The notes under the pieces: model-generated
Told to the model about the DNA's origin: nothing
The model's input: the letters and a program-made list of their open reading frames with translations, nothing else
The model's database searches: none
DNA from: Strigops habroptila
Lineage: Eukaryota; Chordata; Aves; Psittaciformes; Psittacidae
Assembly (NCBI RefSeq): GCF_004027225.2
Contig: NW_022651111.1
Coordinates: 170,769-234,768, forward strand
DNA length: 64,000 nt
Reading direction: 5' to 3'
Translations under genes and position numbers: made by a program
Part shown: piece after piece, positions 20,395 to 32,370 of the stretch
Numbering within the stretch: the first letter of the stretch is position 1
Layout of the letters: each line of letters begins with the position of its first letter

Positions 20395-21345
20395 GTCTTG
20401 AAGGTCAACCCCACTTGGGTGCTGGGTGAGGGACTGGGAAGGTTGGACCCATAGAATGAAGGTGACTTCCCCATCTTCTCATGGGCGCATCAAGACTGAA
20501 CGGCTCCAGGTAGGAAGAACCTTCCCAGTGATGGGTCTTGATGGTGGCTCTTGGTGGCCAACCCCAGTTGGGTGATGAGAAGGTTGGGAGGAGGTTGGAC
20601 CCATAGATGGAAGGCGACTTCCCCATCTTCTCATGGGCACATCAAGACTGAAGAGCTCTGGGTGGGAAGAACCTTCCCAATGATGGGTCTTGATGGTGGC
20701 TCTTGGTGGCCAACCCCAGTTGGGTGTTGAGTGAACAACTGGGGCTGCTGGGAAGAGGTTGGCCCCATAGAACGAAGGCGACTTCCCCGTCCTCTCATGG
20801 GCACGTCAAGACCAAACAGCTCCAGGTAGGACCATCCCAATGATGGCTCTTGGTGGCCAACCCCAGTTGGGTGTTGAGTGAGGTTGGCCCCATAGACTGA
20901 AGGTGACTTCACCACCTCCCATGGGCACATCAAGACTGAAGAGCTCTGGGTAGGAAGAACCTTCCCAATGATGTGTCTTGATGGTGGCTCTTGGTGGCCA
21001 ACCCCAGTTGAGTGTTGAGTGAGGTTGGCCCCACAGCCCGAAGGCGACTTCCCCGTCCTCTCATGGGCACATCAAGACCAAACAGCCCCAGGTAGGACCA
21101 TCCCAATGATGGCTCTTGGTGGCCAACCCCAGTTGGGTGTTGAGTGCGGTTGGCCCCATAGACTGAAGGTGACTTCCCCGCCTCCCATGGGCACATCAAG
21201 ACTGAAGAGCTCTGGGTGGGAAGAACCTTCCCAATGGTGGGTCTTGATGGTGGCTCTTGGTGGCCAACCCCAGTTGGCTGTTGAGTGAGCTTGGACCCAT
21301 AGAATGAAGGCGACTTCCCCACCTCTCCTGGGCACATCGAGACCG
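20395..21345 (-). repeat. 125-165-bp tandem repeats in the 3' UTR of the first zinc-finger gene
   Basis: About seven copies with landmarks tcatgggcacatcaagac, cccaatgatgggtcttgatg and ggccaaccccagttgggtg. Landmark spacings are about 153, 166, 123, 141, 124 and 141 bp. The array ends about 90 bp from the stop codon, so it would be transcribed as 3' UTR. Between 19650 and 20395 the sequence is non-repetitive, presumably distal 3' UTR, with no open frame I could assign. Confidence 0.88.
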
Positions 21346-21432
21346 AACGGCTCCGGGTGGGCCCATCCCAGCGCTGGCTCTTGGGGCCCAAGGCCGTGGG
21401 GCCGTGGGGCCGGAGCCGGGGCCGGGCCGGGC

Positions 21433-23321
21433 TCAGTTGCTGAGGGACGAGGCCTGTGCCCCCGGGGCGGGGGCCGGGGGGAAGCAGGGCTGGGGGAAGG
21501 CGCGGGCAGGGAAGGGCAGGGCCCAGGGCAGCTCCAGCCCCGGCACCGGCAGCGCCGCGGCCGCACCGGGGAAGGGCGGCAGCGCCGGGACGGGCGCGAA
21601 GGGGCCGGAGAAGCCGCCCCCACCGGAGGGGCCGGTGCTGCTGGGGCCGGTGCCAGCCCCGGCGCTGCTGCTGCTGCTGCTGGTGGTGGTGGTGGTGGCC
21701 CCAGCGGTGGCTTTGGGCTTGTCCCCGGCGTGGGTGCGCTGGTGGCGGTTGAGGTGGGAGCTGCGGCTGAAGCACTTCCCGCACTCGGGACACTTGTAGG
21801 GCTTCTCCCCGGTGTGGACGCGCTGGTGGATGGTGAGCTCGGAGCGTTGGATGAAGCTCTTCCCGCACTCGGAGCACTGATAGGGCTTCTCGCCCAAGTG
21901 GGTCCGTTGGTGGGTGATGAGGTTGGAGGAGACGCTGAAGCACTTCCCGCACTCCCCACACTTGTAGGGCTTCTCCCCCGTGTGCATCCGGCGGTGGATG
22001 GTGAGGTCCGACTTCTGGATGAAGCCCTTCCCGCAATCCCCGCAGGCATAAGGCTTCTCTCCCGTATGGATCCGGCGGTGCTTGACCAGCGCCGAGCGTT
22101 GCCCAAAGCCCTTCCCACATTCCCCACACTTATAGGGCTTCTCCGGTGGTGGCACCGGAGCCGTTTCGGTGGCACCGGCATCCGATTCCATCCCGCAATC
22201 CAAGCACTGTTGAGCACGAGGACGTAACCCAATGGTCCCACCTCGGTTCTTGCCGCAATCCGGACATTTGGGAGCTTGTCCCACGGATCCTCCGGCGCCG
22301 TGAGAACGTTGATGCTTCAACAACGCGGCGCCTTGACCGAAGCATCTCCCACAGTGAGAACACTGGAAGAGGCGCCCGTGGCGATGGGCAGCCAAGAAGC
22401 TGCTGAGATGTTCGGGACAACGGTAGGACGCCCGCTCGGCCACGTGGATCTTCTGGTGCCGGTCAAGGTGGGAGCTGACGCTGAAGCTCTTCCCGCATTC
22501 TGGACACGTATAGGGCCGTTCCCCGGTGTGAACCCGTTGGTGGCGTTCCAGGTCGGAACGTTGGATGAAACCTTTGCCGCAGTCCCCACAAGCAAAGGGC
22601 CGTTCTCCGGTGTGGATGCGCCGGTGTTGGGTCAAGTTGGAGCCACGGCTGAAGCTCTTGCCGCAATCCCCACAGCGATGGGGCCGGTCACCGCTATGGG
22701 TCTTGCGATGCTTGGCCAACGCGGACCGTTGGGAGAAGCTCTTCCCGCAATCAGGACAACGATGAGGAGCTGCGGAACCTTCGGGAGACGCTCGAGGACG
22801 AGCCCGGGGGGGACCGGGGCCACTTGCGTGGGTCTGGCGATGCCGGTCCAGGTGGGAACTGACGCTGAACCTCTTGCCACAGTCTCCACACGGATACGGC
22901 CGCTCGCCGGTGTGGACCCTGCGGTGGCGTTCCAGGTCGGAACGTTGGATGAAGCCTTTGCCGCAGTCCCCGCAGCGGTGGGGCCGCTCTCCGGTGTGGA
23001 TGCGCCGGTGCTGGGCCAGGTTGGAGCCGCGGCTGAAGCCTTTGCCACAGTCACCGCAACGATGGGGTTTGTCCCCACCGCGATCCGGTTGCCGGCAGCG
23101 CCGCCCGCACTCGGAGCAGCGCCGGCGTCTCATGGGGCTTCGGGAGCGGATGCGGGTCCCGCACTCGGAACAACCGGCCCGGAACGCCGGAGCTGCTTTA
23201 CCCGCGACAGGGGGTTCAGTGGGTTGCTCTTGGCTTTGGTGGTGGGTGGCATCTTCCAATGTGGGTTCCTCGATGTCCTGCGGTGATGGGTCCTCCTCGG
23301 TGCCGCTCCCGGCGCCGGTAC
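21433..23321 (-). CDS. Zinc-finger exon of the first minus-strand gene
   Basis: Starts after a TTTCTCCTTGTCCTTCAG acceptor. An acidic leader ([22 protein letters not shown]) is followed by two Cys-x2-Cys half-motifs without histidines ([16 protein letters not shown]), then 13 full CxxC-x12-HxxxH fingers. Helices of fingers 1-3 (SRGSNL, IQRSDL, SVSSHL) recur exactly in fingers 5-7. The [10 protein letters not shown] and [10 protein letters not shown] segments have lost ligands. The C-terminus is Gly/Pro/Ala-rich. The ORF could extend upstream to an in-frame ATG at 23388, but the acceptor makes that intronic. Confidence 0.93.
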
Positions 23322-26300
23322 CTGAAGGACAAGGAGAAAGCATGAGGCCACCAGCACCGTGAAGCCACCACAACATGGGGAACAGCATCTAGGTGGGCTT
23401 TGAGATGGTCCAACACAAGGTCTTCCTCTCCCGGTTGGGTGGTGGGTCCATGTGGAGAGTGGTGGCCAATGGCTTCAGGTACAGATGGAGGAGTGGTGGC
23501 CATCAGGGATCCATCTCAAGACCATCTCCATTGACCATGTCAATGGTCACCCAAGTGGAGTTGGAGGGTTGATGCCCCAGAAGGATGGGATCCAGCCAGA
23601 GGGGCCTTGAGAGGTTGGAGAACCTCATGATGGTCAACCAAGCCAAGAGCAAGGTCTTAAGGCTGGACATGGGCTGAGGGTGATGAGATGGAGAGCAGAG
23701 AAGGAGTTGGGTTTGGAAGAGCTCATGGTGGCCTCAAAGTCACTGAGGGGACGGAGGTGGTGTCCCCATGGGGTTGGAGATGGTTTGGGGCTGAGAAAGG
23801 GAAGGTTTGGGTCTGAGGAAGGGCTGTTTTATGCTGAGGGTGTGGAGATGGGGGACAAGGTGTCACATCAGTGGAGACACCCATGGTTGGCTTGGACATG
23901 GAGAACGTCTATGGGGGCATGGAGAAGGTCTATGGGGACATGGAGAAGGTCTATAGGGACATGGAGGAGGTCTAGGGGAACATGTAGAAGATCTATGGGG
24001 ACATGGAGAACGTCTATGGGGACATGGAGGTCTATGGGGACAAGAAGGAGGTCTATGCAGACATGGGGGAGGTCCATGGGGACATGGAGAAGGTCTATGG
24101 GAACATGGAGAAGATCTATAGGGACATGGAGAAGGTGTATGGGAACATGGAGGAGGTCTATGGGGACATGGAGAAGGTCTATGGGAACATGGAGAAGGTC
24201 TATGGGAACATGGAGGAGGTCTATGGGGACATGGAGAAGGTCTATGGGGACACGGAGGAGGTCTATGGCGACATGGAGAAGGCCTATAGGGACATGGAGG
24301 AGGTCTATGGGGACACCAGAAGGTTATAGAAACATGGAGGTCTATGGGGACATACAGAAGGTCTATGGGAACATGGAGAAGATCTATGAGGACATGGAGA
24401 AGGTCTATGGGGACATGGAGAAGGTCTATGGGGACATGGAGAAGGTCTATGGGGACACGGAGGAGGTCTATGGCGACATGGAGAAGGCCTATAGGGACAT
24501 GGAGGAGGTCTATGGGGACACCAGAAGGTTATAGAAACATGGAGGTCTATGGGGACATACAGAAGGTCTATGGGAACATGGAGAAGATCTATGAGGACAT
24601 GGAGAAGGTCTATGGGGACATGGAGAAGGTCTATGGGGACATGGGGGAGGTCTATGGGGACATGGGGGAGGTCTATGGGGGCATGGAGAACATCTATGGG
24701 GACATGGAGAAGGCCTATAGGAACATGGAGGTCTATGGGGACATAGAGAAGGTCTATGGGGACATGGAGAAGGTCTATGGGAACATGGGGGAGGTCTATG
24801 GGGACATGGAGGAGGTCTATGGGGACAAGGGGGAGGTGTATGGGAACATGGAGAAGGTCTATGGGGACATGGAGGTCTATGGGAACATGGAGAAGGTCTA
24901 TGGGGACACAGAGAGGGTCTATAGGGACATGGAGGAGGACTATGGGGACATGGAGAAGGTCTATAGGAACATGGAGAAGGTCTATGGGGACATGGAGAAG
25001 GTCTACGGGGACATCAGAAAGTCTATGCGGACATGGAGAAGGTCTATGGGGACATGGAGGAGGTCTATGGGGGCGTGGAGGAGGTCTATAGGAACATGGA
25101 GGAGGTCTATGGGGACATGGAGAAGGTCTATGGGGACATTGAGAAGGTCTATGGGGACATGGAGGAGGTCTATAGGGACATCAGAAGGTCTGTGGGGACA
25201 TGGAGAAGGTCTATAGGGACATGGAGGAGGTCTAGGGGAACATGTAGAAGATCTATGGGGACATGGAGAACGTCTATGGGGACATGGAGGTCTCTGGGGA
25301 CAAGAAGGAGGTCTATGCAGACATGGGGGAGGTCCATGGGGACATGGAGAAGGTCTATGGGGACATGGAGGAGGTCTATGGGGACACGGAGAAGATCTAT
25401 GGGGACACGGAGAAGCTCTTACTGGTGGTGTCACCCCCCCTTTACCTCCATCCTTGGGTGTCTTCTTGCGGCTCCGGCGCTTCCCGGCCTGTCCCTGCTC
25501 CCGCACCAGCTCCCGCAGCATCTTCTCCACCTGGCTCCGGCCGGCCGTCTGCAGGATCAGGCCCAACTGGCGCCGGAGGTCGGGATTCACCCCCCCATCG
25601 CCGGAGCTGGAGCCCCCCGAGGGCTGGAGCTGGGTGGGCTCCGGTTGTCCCTGCTCACCTTCGGCTTCTACACCTGCAGAAAGCCATGTCGGACCCCCAA
25701 AAAGCCGGGAATTCAGCCCAAACCGGGGGGGTCCGCAGCAATCCCGAAGGATCCAACCCAAATTGGGGCTGTTCCTCAAGAATCCAAAGGAATTCAACCA
25801 AAACCGAGGGGGTTCTGCAGCCATCCCAAAGGATTCAACCAATTTTGGGGGGTTCCTCAAGAATCCGAAGGGATTCAACTCGAATTTGGGGGGTTCTTCA
25901 ACAATCCTAAGGAATTCCAGCAAAATGGAGGGGGTTGCCCACCAATCCAAAGGGATTCAACCAAATTGGGGGTGGTTTCACAAAATACCTAAGGGATTCA
26001 CCCAAATCTGGGATGTTCTCCACCAATCCTAAGGAATTCACCCAAATCTGGGATGTTCTCCACCATTCCTAAGGAATTCACCCAAATCTGGGGGTTCTGC
26101 ACCAATCCTAAGGGATTCACCCAAATATGGGATGTTCTCCACCATTCCTAAGGAATTCACCCAAATCTGGGGGTTCTGCACCAATCCTAAGGGATTCACC
26201 CAAATATGGGATGTTCTCCACCATTCCTAAGGAATTCACCCAAATCTGGGATGCTCTCCACCATTCCTAAGGAATTCACCCAAATCTGGGATGTTCTCCA

Positions 26301-29108
26301 CCATTCCTAAGGAATTCACCCAAATCTGGGATGTTCTCCTCCAATCCTAAGGAATTCACCCAAAATTTGGGGGTTCTGCACCAATCCTAAGGGATTCACC
26401 CAGATTTGGGGGTGTTCCTCAAGAATCCTAAGGAATTCCACCAAAATTGAGGGGGTTCTCCATCAAAACTAAAGGAATTCACCCAAATCTGGGATGTTCT
26501 CCACCATTCCTAAGGAATTAACCCAAATTTGAGGTGGATTCACAAAATAACTCAGGAATTCACCCAAATCTGGGATGTTCTCCACCATTCCTAAGGAATT
26601 CACCCAAATCTGGGATGTTCTCCACCATTCCTAAGGAATTCACCCAAATTTGAGGTGGATTCACAAAATAACTAAGGGATTCACCCAAATTTGGGATGTT
26701 CTCCACCATTCCTAAGGAATTCACCCAAATTTGGGGGGTTCTGCACCATTCCTAAGGGATTCACCCAGATTTGAGGGTGTTCCTCAAGAATCCTAAGGAA
26801 TTCCACCAAAATTGAGAGGGTTCTCCATCAAAACTAAAGGAATTCACCCAAATCTGGGATGTTCTCCACCAATCCTAAGGAATTCACCCAAATCTGGCGA
26901 TATTCTCCATCAAAACTAAGGAATTCACCCAAATCTGGGATGTTCTCCACCATTCCTAAGGAATTCACCCAAATCTGGCGATATTCTCCATCAAAACTAA
27001 GGAATTCACCCAAATCTGGGATGTTCTCCACCATTCCTAAGGAATTCACCCAAATCTGGGATGTTCTCCACCATTCCTAAGGAATTCACCCAAAATTGGG
27101 GAGTTCTGCACCAATCCTAAGGAATTCCACCAAAATCGAGGGGGTTCTCCATCAAAACTAAGGAATTCACCCCAATTTGGGGTGTTTCCACCCGGAATTC
27201 CAGGACTTACCCGACACCAAGCCTCGCCTCCGATGGGATTCAGCGAATGCCGTGATCCGTGGCCAGCTGATGGCGATCTCCTCCGCTGCGGGGGCAGATG
27301 GTGGTGGTGGGTGCTCAATGCACCCACAGACCCCACGGATGGGCTCCGAACCCCCCAGCCCCACCCCGGTTTGGGGTGAAATCCACCATATTTGGGCCAA
27401 AAAGGGCTGCCGGCATCACATGCACCCCCCTCCCAAACCCCACCAGGGGATGGGGGTCCCCACATGCTCATGGGGTGCTCATGGGATGCCCATGGGATGC
27501 TCATTGTATGCCAATGGGATGCCCATGGGATACTCATGGGATGCTCATGGGATGCCAATGGGATGCTCCTTGGATGCTCATGAGATGCCCATGGGATGCT
27601 CGTGGGATGCTCATAGGATGCCAATGGGATGCTCAAGGGATGCCAGTGGGATGCCAATGGGATGCTCATTGGATGTTCGTGGGATGCTCATGGGATGCCA
27701 ATGGGATGCTCATTGGATGTTCGTGGGATACTCATGGGATGCCAATGGGATGCGCATGGGATGCTCATGGGATGCTCGTGGGATGCTCATGGGATGCCAA
27801 TGGGATACCAATGGGATGCTCATTGTATGCCAATGGGATGCCAATGGGATGCTCATGGGATGCCAATGGGATGCCAATGGGATACCAATGGGATGCTCAT
27901 GGGATGCCAATGGGATGCTCACGGGATGCTCGTCGGATGCTCATGGGATGCCAACGGGATGCCCATGGGATGCTCATGGGATGCCAATGGGATATCAATG
28001 GGATGCTCATCGGATGCCCATGGGATGCCAATGGGATGCTCATTGGATGTTCATGGGATACTCATGGGATGCCAATGGGATGCGCATGGGATGCTCATGG
28101 TGTGCTCGTGGGATGCTCATGGGATGCCAGTGGAATACCAATGGGATGCTCATTGTATGCCAATGGGATGCCAATGGGATGCCCATGGGATGCTTGTGGG
28201 ATGCTCATGGGATGCCAGTGGGATACCAATGGGATACTCACTGGATGTTCGTGGGATACTCATGGGCTGCTCATGGGATGCCAATGGGATGCCAATGGGA
28301 TACCAATGGGATGCCCATGGGATGCCCATGGGATGCTCATGGGATGCCAATGGGATGCCAATGGGATAGCAATGGGGTGCTCATGGGATGCTCATGGGAT
28401 GCCAATGGGATGCTCATTGGATGTTCGTGGGATACTCATGGGATGCCAATGGGATGCTCATGGGATGCTCATTGTATGCCAGTGGGATGCCAATGGGATG
28501 CCCATGGGATGCTCGTGGGATGCTCATGGGATACCAATGGGATGCTCATTGGATGTTCGTGGGATACTCATGGGATGCTCGTGGGATGCTCATGGGATGC
28601 CAATGGGATGCCCATGGGATGCTCGTGGGATGCTCATGGGATGCCAATGGGATGCTCATTGGATGTTCATGGGATACTCATGGGATGCTCATGGGATGCC
28701 AATGGGATGCCAACGGGATACCAATAGGATGTTGATGGGATGCCAATGGGATACCAATGGTATGCCAATGGGATGCCAATGGGATACCGATGGGATGCCC
28801 ATGGGATGCTTGTGGGATGCTTGTGGGATGCCAATGGGATGCCCGTGGGATGCTCGTGGGATACCAATGGGATGCCCATGGGATACTGATGGGATGCCCA
28901 TGGGATGCTCGTGGGATGCCAATGGGATACCGATGGGATGCCCATGGGATGCTCGTGGTACCCAACTCACGCCATGGAGAGGACAGGGATGGTGACACGA
29001 GCCCTGGGGAGCCCCAAACTGACCCCCCCACCCCCCCAAAGCAGCACATCCCGGGATCCCTCCGCATTCCTCACCCAAGGAAATGACGTTCTCGTAGTTC
29101 TCCTGCAT
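21433..29108 (-). CDS. C2H2 zinc-finger protein, four coding exons (13 intact fingers)
   Basis: Presumed DNA-binding nuclear regulator. Exons read right to left: 29108-29075 ([11 protein letters not shown]), 27285-27211 ([22 protein letters not shown]), 25673-25446 (Glu/Gln-rich, then [20 protein letters not shown] and a basic end [12 protein letters not shown]), and 23321-21433 (fingers). Every junction is phase 1 with AG/GT sites, and the polypyrimidine tract before 23321 is strong. The joined frame is open, about 741 residues. The first exon matches the end of a KRAB A-box, but the second does not look like a KRAB B-box. Fingers: three, then four after a Pro/Arg linker, a degenerate one, one intact, a second degenerate stretch, then five; linkers are mostly TGERP/TGEKP. 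The exon chain is inferred from splice sites and phase only; the finger exon itself is certain. Confidence 0.75.
23322..25445. repeat. Intron with 21-bp GGACATGGAGAAGGTCTATGG minisatellite
   Basis: 23890-25420 holds about seventy copies of ggacatggagaaggtctatgg and variants (aacatgg, acacgg, gaggagg). Large blocks are themselves duplicated: the region around 24326-24530 repeats at about 204 bp, and 23945-24085 recurs at 25220-25355. 23322-23880 is unique intron with no open frame of note. Confidence 0.93.
25985..27170. repeat. 40-bp CCCAAATCTGGGATGTTCTCCACCATTCCTAAGGAATTCA minisatellite
   Basis: About thirty copies of a 38-41-bp unit with the landmark taaggaattcacccaaatct, in the intron between the zinc-finger gene exons at 25446-25673 and 27211-27285. 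25690-25985 has more diverged members. Less GC-rich than neighbouring arrays. Confidence 0.92.
27460..28970. repeat. GGGATGCTCATGGGATGCCAAT minisatellite (10/11-bp base unit)
   Basis: About 140 copies of gggatgcYMat units combining into 22- and 33-bp multimers and longer blocks (e.g. ggatgttcgtgggatactcatgg recurs many times). It fills the largest intron of the first zinc-finger gene. The long open frames on both strands are repeat artefacts. Confidence 0.95.
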
Positions 29109-29254
29109 GGTGACCCCCAAAGCCGGGGTCCTTGGGGTGCTCTCACCCCACACGCACGACTCCTGCCCCTGCAAAGGCAACAGCCCCCCCATCGCTGTCA
29201 GCGCCCCGAAATTCCCGCTGTTCCCTATGGAAACGGGGGTCTGTGGGTGCTTCC

Positions 29255-30745
29255 CCCTCACACACACCCCTATAGGGGACACACACACCCTATGGGACAC
29301 ACACACCCCCCTATGGGACACACACACTCCTATAGGGGACACACACACACCCTATGGGGGACACACTCCTACAGGGAACACGCACACCCCTATAGGGGAC
29401 ACACACCCCCACCCTATGGAACACACACCCCCTGTGGGACACACACACCCCTGTGGGGACACACTCAGCCCTATGGGACGCACACACACCCCTATAGGGG
29501 ACAGACACCCCCCTATAGGGGACACATACACCCCCCTATGGGACACACACACCCCTATAGGGGACACATACACCCCCCTATGGGACACACACACCCCTAT
29601 AGGGGACACATACACCCCCCTATGGGATACACACACCCCTATAGGGGACACACACCCCTCTATAGGACACACTCACACCCCTGTGGGGGACACACCCCCC
29701 ATGGGTACACACACCCCTATGGGGGACACACACCCCCCTATAGGGGACACACACACCCCGCTATGGGGACACACTCAACCCTATGGGACGCACACACCCC
29801 TATATGGGATTCACACACACCCCTATAGGGGACATACACCCCTCCATGGGACACATCGACCCCCGTATAGGGGACACACACATCTCTATGGGACACACAC
29901 ACACACCCCCCATAGGTACACACACCCCTATGGGGGACACACACCCCGCTATGGGGACACACTCAGCCCTATGGGATGCACACACCCCTATATGGGATTC
30001 ACACACACCCCTCTATGGGACACACACACCCCTATAGGGGTCACACACATCCTTATGGGACACACGCACCCCTATAGGGGACACACATACACACCCGCCA
30101 TGGCTACACACCCCCCTATGGGGGACACACACCCCCCTATGGGACACACACCCCCCTATAGGACACACTCACACCCCTATAGGGGACACACACCCCGCTA
30201 TGGGGACGCACTCAGCCCTATGGGTTGCACACACCCCTATATGGGATTCACACACACCCCTACGGGACACACACACCCCTATAGGGGTCACACACATCCT
30301 TATGGGACACACACACCCCTATAGGGGACACACATACACACCCCCCATGGCTACACACCCCCCCATGGGACACACACACCCCTATAGGACACACTCACAC
30401 CCCTATAGGGGACACACACCCCGCTATGGGGACGCACTCAGCCCTATGGGATGCACACACCCCTATATGGGATTCACACACACCCCTATGGGACACACAC
30501 ACCCCTATAGGGGACACACATACACACCCCCCATGGCTACACACCCCCCTATGGGACACACACACCCCTATAGGACACACTCACACCCCTATAGGGGACA
30601 CACACCCCGCTATGGGGACGCACTCAGCCCTATGGGACGCACACACAGCCCTATAGGGGGGACACACACCCCCCTATGGGACATATACACCCCTCTATGG
30701 GACATACACCCCCCTATAGGGAACACAGACCCCCCTCCATGGGGA
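29255..30745. repeat. CACACACCCCTATAGGGGACA minisatellite
   Basis: About seventy copies of acacacacccctatagggga and cccctatgggacacacac. A higher-order block of about 200-240 bp (cactcagccctatgggatgc ... cctatatgggattcacac) recurs near 29770, 29960, 30205, 30435 and 30620. The unit contains the palindrome cccctatagggg. Confidence 0.93.
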
Positions 30746-30771
30746 CCCCCCCTTTGGACGCTCCCATTTAC

Positions 30772-30930
30772 CTGCGGGGGGGGGCCCAAAGCGGGTCCTC
30801 GCCCCGCGCCGGTCCCGCTGGAGGCGGCTCCTGCTGTGACCCGGATACAGTGAAGCGGCCCCCCCCGCCCCGCGCAGTGGTACCGCCCAGAGCCCCCTAG
30901 CGGCCCCCGCGTCCGCTTTCACCCCCCCCC
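30772..30930 (-). promoter_or_regulatory. GC-rich promoter / non-coding first exon of the first zinc-finger gene
   Basis: A non-repetitive CpG-rich block. Read on the minus strand it ends CCCCCCGCAG followed by GTAAAT, a good splice donor, so a 5' UTR exon ending at 30772 is plausible. It lies 1.7 kb upstream of the MQENY exon in the right orientation. No TATA box is seen. Inferred from composition, position and donor only. Confidence 0.5.
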
Positions 30931-30964
30931 TCGGCGAGAGATGGTCAGCCCCAGACCCCAGCCT

Positions 30965-31400
30965 TGGGGGCGAGCGCAGCCCTATAGAGACCCCCGAGGG
31001 TCCCTGTGGGTGAGCGGCCCCTATAGAGACCCCGGGGAGTCCCTATGGGTGAGCGGCCCCTATAGAGAGCCCGGAGGGTCCCTATGGGTGAGCGGCCCCT
31101 ATAGAGAGCCCGGAGGGTCCCTATGGGTGAGCGGCCCCTATAGAGACCCCGGGGAGTCCCTATGGGTGAGCGGCCCCTATACGACCCCGGAGAGTCCCTT
31201 TGGGTGAGCGGCCCCTATAGAGACCCCGAGGGTCCCTATGGGTGAGCAGCCCTTATAGAGAGCCCGGAGGGTCCTATGGGTGAGCAGCCCTATAGAGACC
31301 CTGGGGAGTTCCTATGGGTGACCGGCCCTATAGACACCCCGGGGAGCCCTATGGGGTGAGCGGCCCTATAGAGACACTGGAGAGACCCCTATGGAAGAAC
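30965..31400. repeat. CCCTATGGGTGAGCGGCCCCTATAGAGACCC minisatellite
   Basis: About ten copies of a 38-40-bp unit (gagtccctatgggtgagcgg ccccTATAGAGA). It lies between the putative promoter of the first zinc-finger gene and the 3' flank of the second. Confidence 0.9.
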
Positions 31401-31499
31401 AATCCCCCCCCGAGCTTGGATTCACCCTCCCCTCTCCTTAATGTGAGCTCAAACTCCTATAAGAGACACTGGAGAATCCTATGGAAGATCCCAAAAGAG

Positions 31500-32045
31500 A
31501 TGCCCAAGGAGATAGCCATGGAATGGCCATGGAGATACCCATGGAATGAGCATGGAATGACCATGGATATGCCCATGGAGATACCATGGAATGAGCATGG
31601 AATGACATGGAGGTACCCATGGAGATACCCAAGGAATGACCATGGAGATACCCCATGGAATGAGCATGGAATGACCACGGAGGTACCCATGGAGAAGCCC
31701 ATGGAATGACCATGGAGATACCCATGAATGAGCATGGAATGGACCATGGATATGCCCATGGATTGACCATGGAGATACCCCATTGAATGACCATGGAATG
31801 ACCATGGAATGACCATGGAGATATCCATGGAGATACCCAAGGAATGAGCATGGAGATACCATGGAATGAGCATGGAATGAGCATGGGAGATACCCATGGA
31901 ATGAGCATGGAGATACCCATAGAATCGCCATGGAATGACCATGAAATGACCATGGAGATACCCATGGAGAATGCCCAAGGAAATGACCATGGAGATACCC
32001 ATGGAATGCCCATGGAGATGCCCATGGAGATGCCCAAGGAGAAGC
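31500..32045. repeat. CATGGAATGACCATGGAGATACC minisatellite
   Basis: About 35 short catggaatgaNcatggagataccc units. From 32045 to 32345 the sequence is non-repetitive, with no gene recognised. Confidence 0.9.
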
Positions 32046-32364
32046 CCTTGCACATCCTTGGAGCTCCTCTCTTGCCCATCTGAAGGTCTCCAGGCCCAAT
32101 GGAGGAGGAAGCTCCTTGGGCTTGGGACAACCCAGCGCTGGTGTGGGACATGCATGGAGCATCCTGGAGGGTGACACCACACGCGGAGGGGGGTCCATGA
32201 CCTGGTTGAGTCCCTTGGGATGGTGGGAAGGGATTTTGGCCACCCATCCCCAAAGTGACCTCCAAACCTTTGGTTTTCCATGTGGGAAGAGCCGGGATCC
32301 GCAAGTTCTTCCAAGGAGAAGGAGAAGAAGAAGAAGCCACCAAGTGGGGTTTGCACTAGTCTAG

Positions 32365-32370
32365 TTTATT
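32365..32370 (-). terminator. Candidate polyadenylation signal of the second zinc-finger gene
   Basis: TTTATT on the plus strand reads AATAAACTAGACTAG on the minus strand, about 1.0 kb past the stop at 33392, at the end of non-repetitive sequence. The intervening 32371-33391 is presumed 3' UTR and includes a short 20-bp repeat (tcctggacatggagatggct, 33040-33115). A plus-strand AATAAA near 32720 has no matching gene. Confidence 0.5.

Noticed and set aside
23322-23388. N-terminal extension of the first zinc-finger exon ([14 protein letters not shown])
   Set aside because: A strong polypyrimidine tract and CAG acceptor fall inside it, so this part is intronic; phase also matches the upstream exon at 25446.
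27177-28995. Long plus-strand frames of [11 protein letters not shown] repeats
   Set aside because: Produced by the gggatgcYcat minisatellite in an intron of a minus-strand gene.
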